Both the position numbers and the translations under genes were made by a program. A stretch of 64,000 nt of DNA from Pseudomonas sp. Fl4BN1. Lineage in GTDB: Bacteria; Pseudomonadota; Gammaproteobacteria; Pseudomonadales; Pseudomonadaceae. How positions within the stretch are numbered: the first letter of the stretch is position 1; every line of letters starts with the position of its first letter. The notes below the pieces were generated by a model, which did not search any database, had not been told where the DNA came from, and worked only from the letters and a program-made list of their open reading frames with translations. The stretch spans positions 1-64,000 of the forward strand of contig NZ_JAAARM010000012.1 of assembly GCF_009908285.1 (NCBI RefSeq), given 5' to 3'. Shown piece after piece: positions 17,433-26,397 of the stretch.

Positions 17433-19808
17433 TTGGTAGAGTACGTAGTTTCCCTCGATAAGCTCGGCAAACACGATGTTGAGCATGTGGGGGGCAAGAA
17501 CGCATCCCTGGGCGAGATGATCAGCAACCTCGCAGGTGCGGGCGTATCGGTCCCTGGTGGCTTCGCCACGACAGCTCAGGCTTATCGTGATTTTCTTGAA
17601 TTGAGTGGTCTGAACGGCCAGATCCATGCGGCGCTCGACGCGCTGGATGTCGATGACGTGAACGCTCTGGCCAAGACCGGCGCGCAGATCCGTCAGTGGA
17701 TCATGGAGGCCGAGTTCCCCGAGCGCCTCAATGCCGAGATCCGTACGGCTTTCGCCGCGCTGTCGGCAGGCAATCCCGAGATGGCCGTGGCCGTGCGTTC
17801 TTCGGCCACCGCCGAAGACTTGCCGGATGCCTCTTTTGCCGGCCAGCAGGAAACCTTCCTCAATATTCGTGGCGTGGAGAATGTGATTCGCGCCGCCAAG
17901 GAAGTGTTCGCTTCCTTGTTCAACGACCGCGCCATTTCCTACCGCGTGCACCAGGGTTTCGACCACAAGCTGGTAGCCCTGTCTGCCGGCGTGCAACGCA
18001 TGGTGCGTTCGGAAACCGGCACTGCCGGCGTGATGTTCACCCTCGATACCGAGTCGGGCTTCCGTGACGTGGTGTTCATCACCGGTGCTTACGGCCTGGG
18101 TGAAACCGTGGTCCAGGGGGCAGTCAACCCGGACGAGTTCTACGTTCACAAGAACACCCTTGAAGCTGGCCGCCCGGCGATCCTGCGTCGCAACCTGGGC
18201 AGCAAGGCGATCAAGATGATCTACGGCGACGAAGCCAAGGCCGGCCGCTCGGTGAAAACCGTGGACGTGGACAAGGCCGATCGCGCACGTTTCTGCCTGT
18301 CCGACGCGGAAGTCAGCGAGCTGGCCAAGCAGGCCATGATCATCGAGAAGCACTACCAGTGCCCGATGGACATCGAATGGGCCAAAGACGGTGACGACGG
18401 TAAGCTGTACATCGTTCAGGCGCGTCCGGAAACCGTGAAGAGCCGTACTTCGGCCAATGTCATGGAACGCTACCTGCTCAAGGAAACCGGCACCGTGCTG
18501 GTGGAAGGTCGTGCCATTGGCCAGCGCATCGGCGCCGGCAAGGTGCGGATCATCAAGGACGTTTCGGAAATGGACAAAGTCCAGCCCGGTGACGTGCTGG
18601 TCTCCGACATGACCGACCCGGACTGGGAGCCGGTGATGAAGCGCGCCAGCGCCATCGTCACCAACCGTGGCGGCCGTACCTGCCACGCGGCGATCATCGC
18701 TCGCGAGCTGGGCATTCCTGCGGTGGTGGGTTGCGGCAACGCCACTCAGTTGCTGAAAGATGGCCAGGGCGTGACTGTTTCCTGCGCCGAAGGCGACACG
18801 GGTTTCATTTTCGAAGGCGAACTGGGTTTTGATATCAAGAAAAACTCCGTGGATGCCATGCCGGAACTGCCGTTCAAGATCATGATGAACGTCGGCAACC
18901 CTGATCGTGCCTTCGACTTCGCGCAGTTGCCGAACGCCGGCGTAGGCCTGGCCCGTCTGGAGTTCATCATCAACCGCATGATCGGTGTGCACCCCAAGGC
19001 ACTGCTGAACTATGCCGGGCTGCCACAAGAGATCAAGGACAGCGTCGACAAGCGCATCGCCGGCTACCACGATCCGGTGGACTTCTATGTCGACAAGCTG
19101 GTTGAAGGCATCAGCACCCTGGCGGCAGCCTTCACGCCGAAGAAAGTCATCGTGCGCCTGTCGGACTTCAAGTCCAACGAATACGCCAACCTGATCGGCG
19201 GCAAGCTCTATGAGCCGGAAGAAGAGAACCCGATGCTGGGCTTCCGCGGTGCTTCGCGTTACATCAGCGAATCCTTCCGTGACTGCTTTGAGCTCGAATG
19301 CCGTGCGCTGAAGCGCGTGCGCAACGAGATGGGCCTGACCAACGTTGAAATCATGGTGCCGTTCGTACGTACCCTCGGCGAAGCCAGCCAAGTAGTTGAC
19401 CTGCTGGCTGAAAATGGCCTCAAGCGCGGCGAAAACGGCTTGCGCGTGATCATGATGTGCGAACTGCCGTCCAACGCCATCCTCGCCGAAGAGTTCCTCG
19501 AGTACTTCGATGGTTTCTCCATCGGCTCCAACGACCTGACTCAGTTGACCCTGGGCCTGGACCGTGACTCGGGGATCATCGCCCACCTGTTCGACGAGCG
19601 TAATCCCGCGGTCAAGAAACTGCTGGCCAATGCCATTGCTGCCTGTAACAAGGCCGGCAAGTACATCGGCATCTGTGGCCAGGGGCCTTCCGACCACCCG
19701 GACCTGGCCAAATGGCTGATGGAGCAGGGCATCGAAAGCGTTTCGTTGAACCCGGATTCGGTGCTGGAAACCTGGTTCTTCCTGGCTGAAGGTCAGGGCG
19801 CGGCGTAA
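17433..19808 (+). CDS. ppsA: phosphoenolpyruvate synthase
   Basis: PpsA makes PEP from pyruvate, ATP and water, feeding gluconeogenesis. The 791-residue protein has the ATP-grasp domain (about 10-340), the swivelling phospho-His domain with [21 protein letters not shown] (about 411-431, His is the phosphate carrier) and the C-terminal PEP/pyruvate barrel (about 470-785). It begins with TTG at 17433, supported by GGAGAG at 17421-17426 and by the family start [11 protein letters not shown]; no ATG is available nearby. PEP synthesis fits beside the propionate cluster, which yields pyruvate. Confidence 0.96.
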   Translation: MVEYVVSLDKLGKHDVEHVGGKNASLGEMISNLAGAGVSVPGGFATTAQAYRDFLELSGLNGQIHAALDALDVDDVNALAKTGAQIRQWIMEAEFPERLNAEIRTAFAALSAGNPEMAVAVRSSATAEDLPDASFAGQQETFLNIRGVENVIRAAKEVFASLFNDRAISYRVHQGFDHKLVALSAGVQRMVRSETGTAGVMFTLDTESGFRDVVFITGAYGLGETVVQGAVNPDEFYVHKNTLEAGRPAILRRNLGSKAIKMIYGDEAKAGRSVKTVDVDKADRARFCLSDAEVSELAKQAMIIEKHYQCPMDIEWAKDGDDGKLYIVQARPETVKSRTSANVMERYLLKETGTVLVEGRAIGQRIGAGKVRIIKDVSEMDKVQPGDVLVSDMTDPDWEPVMKRASAIVTNRGGRTCHAAIIARELGIPAVVGCGNATQLLKDGQGVTVSCAEGDTGFIFEGELGFDIKKNSVDAMPELPFKIMMNVGNPDRAFDFAQLPNAGVGLARLEFIINRMIGVHPKALLNYAGLPQEIKDSVDKRIAGYHDPVDFYVDKLVEGISTLAAAFTPKKVIVRLSDFKSNEYANLIGGKLYEPEEENPMLGFRGASRYISESFRDCFELECRALKRVRNEMGLTNVEIMVPFVRTLGEASQVVDLLAENGLKRGENGLRVIMMCELPSNAILAEEFLEYFDGFSIGSNDLTQLTLGLDRDSGIIAHLFDERNPAVKKLLANAIAACNKAGKYIGICGQGPSDHPDLAKWLMEQGIESVSLNPDSVLETWFFLAEGQGAA

Positions 19809-19910
19809 TCGCTGAATGCAGAGCCGATCGGTCGTGAGGCTGGTCGGCTCTTGAAGATTCAAGCAGGGCGTGCTTCTTCTGGATGCCGCCCTTTTTTGTG
19901 CAAGAAGAAT

Positions 19911-20900
19911 ATGCAAAGCAGCAGCAATCTATTTCCCGTCGCCTTGACCAGTGCCGAGCGTCGAGGCGACCTCAGCGAAGATGTCTATCGCTTAAAACCT
20001 GGCAACAGCCCTGATCCTTCAGTGGAACTGGCAGTCACCCGCCTGGGGCTGGCCGATGAGGCCGAGCCTCGGGGCGTTCCGGTGATCCTGCTACATGGCA
20101 GTTTTTCCAACCGACGCTTCTGGTATTCACCCAAGGGCATAGGTTTGGGGGCCTATCTGGCTCGCGCCGGTTTCGATGTGTGGATCCCGGAAATGCGCGG
20201 CCATGGTTTATCGCGACGCAATGCCGATTACCGCAAGAACCGAGTGGCCGACTACGCGCGTTACGATCTGCCGGCGATTGCCGCTTTCGTTCGCGAGCAA
20301 AGCGCGCAGATTCCCCACTGGCTCGGTCATTCCCTGGGCGGCACTACCTTGGCGGCGGCCCTCGGCGGGCAGTACCTGGGGGATGCGAGCGTAGCCTCAG
20401 CGGCATTTTTCGGCACTCAAGTCAGTCGTACCTATTGGCCCTTGAAGGTTCCTTTGGTGGAGTGGGGCGGGCGTCTGGTGATCAAGCGTTTTGCCCAGTT
20501 GTCCGGTTCTCGGCTCAAGCGTGGGCCAGAAGACGAACCTATTGGCCTGGCGTTGGAAAGCATGCGCTGGCACGGGCTGTTCGGACGCTTTGGCGACGCT
20601 GACAAAGATTGGTGGGCTGGGCTGGCGGAGGTGGCGGTACCGGCGCTGGCGGTCAGTGCTGCAGGGGATCATCAGGATCCGACCTGGGCCTGTCGCAAAT
20701 TGTTCGAACAACTGGGAAGCGAACAGAAACAGTTTGTCTGTCTGGGACGTGAGCAAGGGTTCAGCGGTAATTTCGACCATGTCGAGATGCTGGTGAGCAA
20801 ACAGGCGCAGACTGAGGTCTGGCCGCTAGTGGCGCGCTGGCTCAAGGATCAGCAGACGCCGTTACTGGTTTGTGCTCCAGAGCAGGTGGCTGCAGTTTGA
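19911..20900 (+). CDS. alpha/beta-fold hydrolase
   Basis: The 329-residue protein has an alpha/beta hydrolase core. The oxyanion strand VILLHGSFSNRRFW lies near residue 58, and the nucleophile elbow WLGHSLGGTT near 140 carries Ser in GHSLG. Late residues FDHVEML supply a likely catalytic His. It follows ppsA and precedes rraA, an order also found in P. aeruginosa. The ATG at 19911 is preferred over an upstream in-frame start. Probably a cytoplasmic esterase or lipase-like enzyme; the substrate is unknown. Confidence 0.85.
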   Translation: MQSSSNLFPVALTSAERRGDLSEDVYRLKPGNSPDPSVELAVTRLGLADEAEPRGVPVILLHGSFSNRRFWYSPKGIGLGAYLARAGFDVWIPEMRGHGLSRRNADYRKNRVADYARYDLPAIAAFVREQSAQIPHWLGHSLGGTTLAAALGGQYLGDASVASAAFFGTQVSRTYWPLKVPLVEWGGRLVIKRFAQLSGSRLKRGPEDEPIGLALESMRWHGLFGRFGDADKDWWAGLAEVAVPALAVSAAGDHQDPTWACRKLFEQLGSEQKQFVCLGREQGFSGNFDHVEMLVSKQAQTEVWPLVARWLKDQQTPLLVCAPEQVAAV

Positions 20901-21155
20901 CGCGAAGGCTCTGAGAAGGGCATTTCGCTCGATAGCGCTTGCGGCTAAGATATGACGCATTACGCTGTTTTGGTCATATTCAGTTGTTGAGTCGGTTTTC
21001 CGTTCCGCTGGCATGGCTGTGAAAATACCCGACAGGCTGATCAGGTGCTCAGGCCGCGTGGTTTAAGCATCTGCTGCTTGGGCTCGTATTTCCAGGACTG
21101 CCCCTGGAATAACCGACACCCTCTATCGTGTTCTTTCTGTTACAGGAGTTTCTCG

Positions 21156-21647
21156 ATGAACCATTACCTCACTCCCGACCTGTGCGACGCCTACCCGGAC
21201 CTGGTGCAGGTGGTTGAGCCCATGTTCAGCAATTTCGGTGGTCGCGATTCCTTTGGCGGTGAAATCGTCACCATCAAGTGCTTCGAAGACAACTCGCTGG
21301 TCAAGGAGCAGGTGGAACTCAAGGGACACGGCAAGGTGTTGGTGGTCGATGGGGGCGGTTCCCTGCGTCGCGCGTTGTTGGGCGACATGCTGGCCGAGAA
21401 GGCCGCGAAAAACGGCTGGGAAGGTCTGCTGATCTATGGTTGCATCCGCGACGTGGATGTCATTGCACAGACCGATCTGGGGGTTCAGGCCCTGGCCAGT
21501 CATCCGATGAAGACCGACAAGCGCGGCATCGGCGACCTCAACGTGGCGGTCACCTTTGCCGGTGTGACTTTCCGTCCGGGCGAGTATGTCTATGCCGATA
21601 ACAATGGCGTGATCGTTTCGCCAAGCCTGCTGAAAATGCCTGAATAA
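21156..21647 (+). CDS. rraA: regulator of ribonuclease E activity A
   Basis: The 163-residue protein belongs to the RraA family, which binds RNase E in E. coli and reduces its activity; related proteins are HMG/CHA aldolases. Conserved stretches include [21 protein letters not shown] and [15 protein letters not shown]. The start at 21156 follows CAGGAG with good spacing. It is separated by only 19 bp from the CorA-like gene, so read-through into the cmaX cluster is possible. Confidence 0.93.
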   Translation: MNHYLTPDLCDAYPDLVQVVEPMFSNFGGRDSFGGEIVTIKCFEDNSLVKEQVELKGHGKVLVVDGGGSLRRALLGDMLAEKAAKNGWEGLLIYGCIRDVDVIAQTDLGVQALASHPMKTDKRGIGDLNVAVTFAGVTFRPGEYVYADNNGVIVSPSLLKMPE

Positions 21648-21666
21648 ACAATCGGCCTGACAAGGG

Positions 21667-22668
21667 ATGAGGATGTTCGAGGAAGAAAACGCGCAATGGG
21701 GGCTGGTGCATGCCCTGGTACTGGATGGTGAAGGCGGTGCGCGTTCAATTGCCCGGACTGAGCTCGACGATCTGCAACTGCAGGCCCACGAGAGCCTGTG
21801 GCTGCATTGGGATCGCAGTCATCCGCAAACCCAGACCTGGCTGCGCCGTTCCAGCGGCCTGAGCGAGTTCAGCTGTGATCTGCTGCTGGAGGAGAATACC
21901 CGGCCGCGCCTGTTGGCGCTGCCGGACGCGGAACTGTTGCTGTTTTTGCGGGGCATCAACCTAAATCCGGGGGCTGAACCAGAAGACATGGTCTCGGTGC
22001 GCATTTTTGCTTCCGCCCAGCGTGTGATCTCTCTGCGTTTGCGCCCCTTGCGGGCCACCGATGAACTGCTTATGCAGTTGGCAGAAGGCAAGGGACCGAA
22101 AACTGCCGCCGAACTCCTCCTTTATATGGCCGAGTACCTGACCCACAAAGTGCAAAATCTGGTCAGCGACCTCTCTGAAGTGGTCGATGACGAAGAGGAA
22201 AAGCTGGATGCCGACGAACGGTATACCCCCGAGCACGGCAGCATTTTGCAGATCCGTCGACGGGCTGCTGGACTGAAGCGTTTTCTGGCGCCGCAGCGGG
22301 ATATTTTCGCGCAACTGAGCCGGATAAAACTGCCTTGGTTTGCGGCCGATGATGGTGATTACTGGAACGAGTTGCACAACAGCCTGACCCGTTACCTGGA
22401 AGAGCTGGAATTGACTCGAGAGCGCGTGGGGCTTGTGCTCGAGGCCGAAGACCGGCGTTTGAGCGTACGCATGAATCGCACCATGTACCGCTTCGGAATC
22501 ATTACCGGGATCTTCCTGCCCATGAGTTTTCTCACCGGGCTTTTGGGGATCAATGTCGGCGGTATTCCGTTCTCCGCCAGCCCCTATGGATTCGTTGGTG
22601 CCTGCCTGCTATTGGTGGCGGTGGCTCTGGGACAATGGTGGTTGTTTCGACGTTTGCGCTGGGTGTGA
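21667..22668 (+). CDS. cmaX: CorA/ZntB-family transporter (CmaX)
   Basis: The 333-residue protein has a long acidic N-terminal cytoplasmic domain, a coiled segment (about 150-270, HKVQNLVSDLSEVVDDEEEK...) and two C-terminal membrane helices (about 277-300 and 305-328). The CorA-type loop motif reads GIN (LLGINVGG) where CorA and ZntB usually have GMN. It opens the cmaX-crfX-cmpX-sigX-oprF cluster known from Pseudomonas, where it is linked to envelope stress. The cation moved is unknown. A start two codons later at 21673 is possible. Confidence 0.85.
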   Translation: MRMFEEENAQWGLVHALVLDGEGGARSIARTELDDLQLQAHESLWLHWDRSHPQTQTWLRRSSGLSEFSCDLLLEENTRPRLLALPDAELLLFLRGINLNPGAEPEDMVSVRIFASAQRVISLRLRPLRATDELLMQLAEGKGPKTAAELLLYMAEYLTHKVQNLVSDLSEVVDDEEEKLDADERYTPEHGSILQIRRRAAGLKRFLAPQRDIFAQLSRIKLPWFAADDGDYWNELHNSLTRYLEELELTRERVGLVLEAEDRRLSVRMNRTMYRFGIITGIFLPMSFLTGLLGINVGGIPFSASPYGFVGACLLLVAVALGQWWLFRRLRWV

Positions 22669-22731
22669 TGAGGCTTCATGTGACCCGAATAAATCTGATC
22701 GCGTCTTTTTCAGACATCACCAGAGGTGCGT

Positions 22732-22977
22732 ATGCACGATCCGTTTGAACAGTCTTTGCGTGACATGCTCAAAGCCTCGCCATCGAGCCGCGATGACGAT
22801 GCCTGCCTGGGTCGCGTATTGAAAACCGCCAACCGTCAGGTGGGTGCGGGGGATCTATTCAGTCTGCTGGGCCGTTGGCTGCCGGCACTGATGATTGCCC
22901 TGAATAACGGATCGGCTCATATCGCGCCGGTTTCCCGTCGTAAATCTACTGCTCGCACTGCTGATAAGGCTGATTGA
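22732..22977 (+). CDS. crfX: small protein CrfX
   Basis: An 81-residue protein (MHDPFEQSLRDMLKASPS...) encoded between cmaX and cmpX, where the Pseudomonas cluster places CrfX. It has a polar N-terminal half, a hydrophobic patch (LLGRWLPALMIALNNG) and a basic tail. The ATG at 22732 follows AGAGGTG. Its stop is two bases before cmpX, so it is co-transcribed. Function unknown. Confidence 0.8.
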   Translation: MHDPFEQSLRDMLKASPSSRDDDACLGRVLKTANRQVGAGDLFSLLGRWLPALMIALNNGSAHIAPVSRRKSTARTADKAD

Positions 22978-22979
22978 AT

Positions 22980-23804
22980 ATGGAACTTGATCTCTGGACG
23001 CAGAGCCTCGTCACGGCAATGACTGCCTTGTGGACCAAAGTGGCGAACTTCATTCCGAACCTGTTCGGCGCGTTGGTGGTGCTGTTGCTGGGTTTCGTGG
23101 TAGCCAAACTGCTGGATACCCTGCTGTCGAAATTGCTGGCCAAGCTGGGCCTGGATCGCCTGATGGGTGGCACCGGCTTGACCAAGTTGCTGTCGCGTGC
23201 CGGCCTGCAAGTACCGATCTCGACCTTGATCGGCAAGATTGTCTATTGGTTTGTACTGCTGATTTTCCTGGTTTCTGCTGCTGAATCCCTTGGTCTTGAG
23301 CGAGTTTCGGCTACGCTCGACATGCTCGCGTTGTATTTGCCGAAGGTTTTTGGTGCTGCGCTGGTGTTGTTGGTGGGCGTTTTGCTGGCGCAATTGGCCA
23401 ACGGGCTGGTGCGCGGAGCGGCAGAAGGTGTGGGCCTGGATTACGCCAGTGGCCTGGGGCGGATTGCTCAGGGACTGGTGATCATCATCAGTATTTCCGT
23501 GGCGATCAGCCAGTTGGAGGTCAAAACCGACCTGCTCAACCATGTGATCGTCATTGTTTTGATTACCGTTGGTCTGGCCGTTGCATTGGCCATGGGTTTG
23601 GGAAGCCGGGAAATTGCCGGACAGATTCTTGCGGGAATCTATGTGCGTGAGTTGTATCAGGTTGGGCAACAAGTACGTGTTGGTGAGGTCGAAGGCCAGA
23701 TCGAAGAGATCGGCACGGTTAAAACTACATTGCTGACCGATGAGGGTGAGCTAGTCTCTCTCTCCAATCGGATCCTGCTGGAGCAGCATGTAAGTAGCCG
23801 CTAA
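22980..23804 (+). CDS. cmpX: mechanosensitive ion channel family protein CmpX
   Basis: The 274-residue inner-membrane protein has several hydrophobic helices (about 20-45, 85-105, 118-145, 165-185 and 195-215) with the conserved TM-helix repeat of small-conductance channel relatives (FIPNLFGALVVLLLGFVVAKLLD). A short MscS-like cytoplasmic beta domain follows (VGQQVRVGEVEGQIEEIGTVKTTL). Its place upstream of sigX agrees with a reported link between CmpX, membrane tension and SigX activity in Pseudomonas. The ATG at 22980 is chosen over an in-frame TTG at 22974. Confidence 0.9.
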   Translation: MELDLWTQSLVTAMTALWTKVANFIPNLFGALVVLLLGFVVAKLLDTLLSKLLAKLGLDRLMGGTGLTKLLSRAGLQVPISTLIGKIVYWFVLLIFLVSAAESLGLERVSATLDMLALYLPKVFGAALVLLVGVLLAQLANGLVRGAAEGVGLDYASGLGRIAQGLVIIISISVAISQLEVKTDLLNHVIVIVLITVGLAVALAMGLGSREIAGQILAGIYVRELYQVGQQVRVGEVEGQIEEIGTVKTTLLTDEGELVSLSNRILLEQHVSSR

Positions 23805-23893
23805 CCCGGCAAACCCTGCTAATGTATGCCGCCGCGAAAATACCCCTCACCGGGCAGCGGCGGACATTGACCTGACTGTCGGCACGACTCGTT

Positions 23894-24484
23894 TTGAATA
23901 AAACCCAATCGTTATCCATGCGCTATGACCCCCGTGAGCTCTCTGATGAGGAGTTGGTTGCGCGCTCACATACGGAGCTGTTTCACGTAACCCGCGCCTA
24001 TGAAGAGTTGATGCGGCGCTATCAGAGGACCCTATTTAATGTTTGTGCACGTTATCTGGGGAACGATCGGGATGCGGATGATGTCTGTCAGGAAGTGATG
24101 TTGAAGGTGTTGTATGGCCTTAAGAACTTTGAGGGTAAATCGAAGTTCAAGACATGGCTATATAGCATCACGTACAACGAATGCATCACGCAGTATCGCA
24201 AGGAGCGGCGCAAGCGTCGGTTGATGGACGCTTTAAGTCTTGACCCCCTCGAGGAGGCTTCTGAAGAGAAGATGCCGAAACCTGAGGAGAAGGGCGGACT
24301 TGACCGCTGGTTGGTGTATGTGAACCCGATTGACCGGGAAATTCTGGTGCTACGATTTGTCGCAGAGCTGGAATTTCAGGAAATTGCGGACATCATGCAC
24401 ATGGGATTGAGTGCTACAAAGATGCGGTACAAACGTGCTCTTGATAAATTGCGTGAGAAATTTGCAGGTATTGCTGAAACTTAG
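23894..24484 (+). CDS. sigX: ECF sigma factor SigX
   Basis: The 196-residue protein has sigma region 2 (about 35-105, with RYLGNDRDADDVCQEVMLKVLYGLKNF) and region 4 (about 140-190, IDREILVLRFVAELEFQEIADIMHMGLSATKMRYKRALDKL). Sequence and position directly upstream of oprF match Pseudomonas SigX, which drives oprF and membrane-lipid genes during envelope stress. No anti-sigma gene is adjacent; control is thought to run through CmpX/CfrX-type partners. The start codon is TTG at 23894, supported by the family N-terminus. Confidence 0.95.
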   Translation: MNKTQSLSMRYDPRELSDEELVARSHTELFHVTRAYEELMRRYQRTLFNVCARYLGNDRDADDVCQEVMLKVLYGLKNFEGKSKFKTWLYSITYNECITQYRKERRKRRLMDALSLDPLEEASEEKMPKPEEKGGLDRWLVYVNPIDREILVLRFVAELEFQEIADIMHMGLSATKMRYKRALDKLREKFAGIAET

Positions 24485-24510
24485 TTCGGCGCAAATATCT
24501 CTTACGTCTA

Positions 24511-24559
24511 GGTGAGTTCTGATAGACTTACCGCCGAGTTGTCCCCCGGTATGTGGGAC
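24511..24559 (+). other. two hairpins in the oprF leader
   Basis: GGTGAGT (24511-24517) pairs with ACTTACC (24526-24532), and GTCCC (24541-24545) pairs with GGGAC (24555-24559). Neither is followed by a T-run, so they are not clear terminators. They may shape the 5' end of the highly expressed oprF mRNA. Confidence 0.35.
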
Positions 24560-24591
24560 TGCTTTACAATCACCAGATGGGGATTTAACGG

Positions 24592-25569
24592 ATGAAACTG
24601 AAAAACACCTTGGGCATTGCCATTGGTTCTATTGTTGCCGTGACTTCGTTCGGCGTTCTGGCGCAAGGCCAAGGCGCGGTCGAGGGTGAACTGTTTTACA
24701 AAAAACAGTACAACGACAGCGTTAAGCACGTTGAAGACGGCTTCAACCCTGGCGCATCGATCGGTTACTTCCTGACCGACGACCTGTCGTTGAACGCCAC
24801 CTACGACACTACCAACCACACCCGTTCTAACGACGGTACTGGTAACCAGAAAATCAAGGGCGACAACTTCGGCCTGAACGCTCAGTACCACTTTGGTACT
24901 GTGGGTGACGCTCTGCGTCCATACGTTTCTGGCGGTGTTGCTCACAAGAGCATGACCAACGTTGTGGCCGACGGCCACAGCGGTCGCGACCAGTCGACTT
25001 TCCTGACTGCAGGCGCCGGTGTTAAGTACTACTTCACCGACAACCTGTTCGCCCGTGCTGGCGTTGAAGCTGACTACAAGCTGGACAACGGCAAGTGGGA
25101 CTACGCTCCTACTATCGGTCTGGGTGTGAACTTCGGTGGCAGCGGCGGCAAAGTTGCTCCAGCCCCAGTAGCACCAGCACCTGCTCCAGAACCAGCTCCA
25201 GAAGCTCCGGTTGCTGAAGTTGTTCGTGTTGAGCTGGACGTGAAGTTCGACTTCGACAAGTCGGTCGTCAAGCCTAACAGCTACGCTGACATCAAGAACC
25301 TCGCTGACTTCATGAAGCAGTACCCACAGACCACCACCGTTGTTGAAGGTCACACTGACTCCGTCGGTCCTGACGCTTACAACCAGAAACTGTCTGAGCG
25401 TCGTGCAAACGCCGTTAAACAAGTTCTGGTCAACCAGTACGGCGTTGGCGCTAACCGCGTTCAATCCGTTGGTTACGGTGAGTCCCGCCCAGTTGCCGAC
25501 AACGCAACTGAAGCTGGTCGCGCTATCAACCGTCGCGTAGAAGCCTCGGTAGAAGCTCAAGCTAAGTAA
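24592..25569 (+). CDS. oprF: major outer membrane porin OprF
   Basis: The 325-residue protein has a signal peptide (about 1-24, ending at VLA-QGQ), an N-terminal eight-stranded barrel (about 25-185), a Pro/Ala-rich hinge (VAPAPVAPAPAPEPAPEAPV, about 189-208) and a C-terminal OmpA peptidoglycan-binding domain (about 215-320, with EGHTDSVGPDAYNQKLSERRA). No cysteine is present, unlike P. aeruginosa OprF, which has four. Codon use shifts to T-ending Ala, Gly and Arg codons compared with neighbours, as expected for very high expression. SigX upstream is its known activator. Confidence 0.97.
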   Translation: MKLKNTLGIAIGSIVAVTSFGVLAQGQGAVEGELFYKKQYNDSVKHVEDGFNPGASIGYFLTDDLSLNATYDTTNHTRSNDGTGNQKIKGDNFGLNAQYHFGTVGDALRPYVSGGVAHKSMTNVVADGHSGRDQSTFLTAGAGVKYYFTDNLFARAGVEADYKLDNGKWDYAPTIGLGVNFGGSGGKVAPAPVAPAPAPEPAPEAPVAEVVRVELDVKFDFDKSVVKPNSYADIKNLADFMKQYPQTTTVVEGHTDSVGPDAYNQKLSERRANAVKQVLVNQYGVGANRVQSVGYGESRPVADNATEAGRAINRRVEASVEAQAK

Positions 25570-25586
25570 TTAGCTTTGTAGCTTGG

Positions 25587-25616
25587 AAAAACCCGGCCTA
25601 GGCCGGGTTTTTCTTT
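25587..25616 (+). terminator. intrinsic terminator of oprF
   Basis: AAAAACCCGGCCTAGGCCGG plus GTTTTT forms a perfect stem (ACCCGGCC/GGCCGGGT) with a T-run. The symmetric A-run lets it serve the convergent cobA operon on the minus strand too. Confidence 0.92.
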
Positions 25617-25647
25617 GTCTGCAGTTTGCTCTGCCGATCAGCGCGGC

Positions 25648-26388
25648 TCAGGCCTGCAACATGCATGCTTGGCCGGCAGAGGCGCTTGCCGCGACTGCAC
25701 CAATCACCAGGATCGCTGGGCTCTTGAGTTCGAAGCGCTGGGCATCCTGCTCCATTCGCATCAGATTGCTGCGACATTCCCGTTGTTCAGGCAGTGAGGC
25801 ATTTTCAATCATCGCCACTGCTGTATCGGCTGCCAGCCCGCCGCTTAGCAACTGTTCGCTGATCTCCGCCAGCTTCGCCACGCCCATGTAGATCACTAGG
25901 GTTGTGCCGCTTTGGGCTAAGGCCTGCCAATTCAGGCGGCTGTCGTCTTGAGTGTGGGCAGTCACCAGGGTCACGCCTCGCGCTACGCCGCGCAGGGTCA
26001 AGGGAATATCGCATCGAGTAGCGCCGGCCAGGCCTGCAGTGATGCCGTTGACCAATTCCACCTCGATTCCATGCTCTTTGAGCCATTGGGCCTCTTCTCC
26101 GCCACGTCCGAAAATGCACGGATCACCGCCCTTCAGACGCACTACGCAGCGGCCCTGGCGCGCATAGCGCAGCATCAGGCGATGGATGAAGGCCTGAGGC
26201 GTGGAGCGACAGCCGCCACGCTTGCCCACCGGAATGATCCGCGCGTTGGGGCAATGCACCAGTACCGCGTTGTTCACCAGATCGTCGATCAGCACCACGT
26301 CGGCTTCGCCGAGGGCGCGTACAGCCTTCAGCGTCAGCAGTTCCGGATCTCCGGGACCCGCGCCTACCAGCCAGACTTTTGCACTCAT
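25648..26388 (-). CDS. cobA: uroporphyrinogen-III C-methyltransferase
   Basis: CobA (SUMT) transfers two methyl groups from SAM to uroporphyrinogen III, giving precorrin-2 for siroheme and cobalamin. The 246-residue protein has the SAM-binding motif VGAGPGDPELLTLKA near the N-terminus and RLKGGDPCIFGRGGEEAQWL (about 83-102). It is the last gene of the nirBD-nitrate reductase unit, nine bases after the reductase stop. Siroheme is the NirB cofactor, so co-expression makes sense. Confidence 0.95.
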   Translation of the reverse strand: MSAKVWLVGAGPGDPELLTLKAVRALGEADVVLIDDLVNNAVLVHCPNARIIPVGKRGGCRSTPQAFIHRLMLRYARQGRCVVRLKGGDPCIFGRGGEEAQWLKEHGIEVELVNGITAGLAGATRCDIPLTLRGVARGVTLVTAHTQDDSRLNWQALAQSGTTLVIYMGVAKLAEISEQLLSGGLAADTAVAMIENASLPEQRECRSNLMRMEQDAQRFELKSPAILVIGAVAASASAGQACMLQA

Positions 26389-26397
26389 GGGGTTTCC

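Noticed and set aside
17337..19916. 859-codon open frame on the minus strand
   Set aside because: It is antisense to ppsA, which has full catalytic motifs; the antisense protein has none.
24508..25560. 350-codon minus-strand frame opposite oprF
   Set aside because: Low-complexity Val/Asn/Thr-rich translation caused by the T-ending codons of oprF; no ribosome-binding site or motif.
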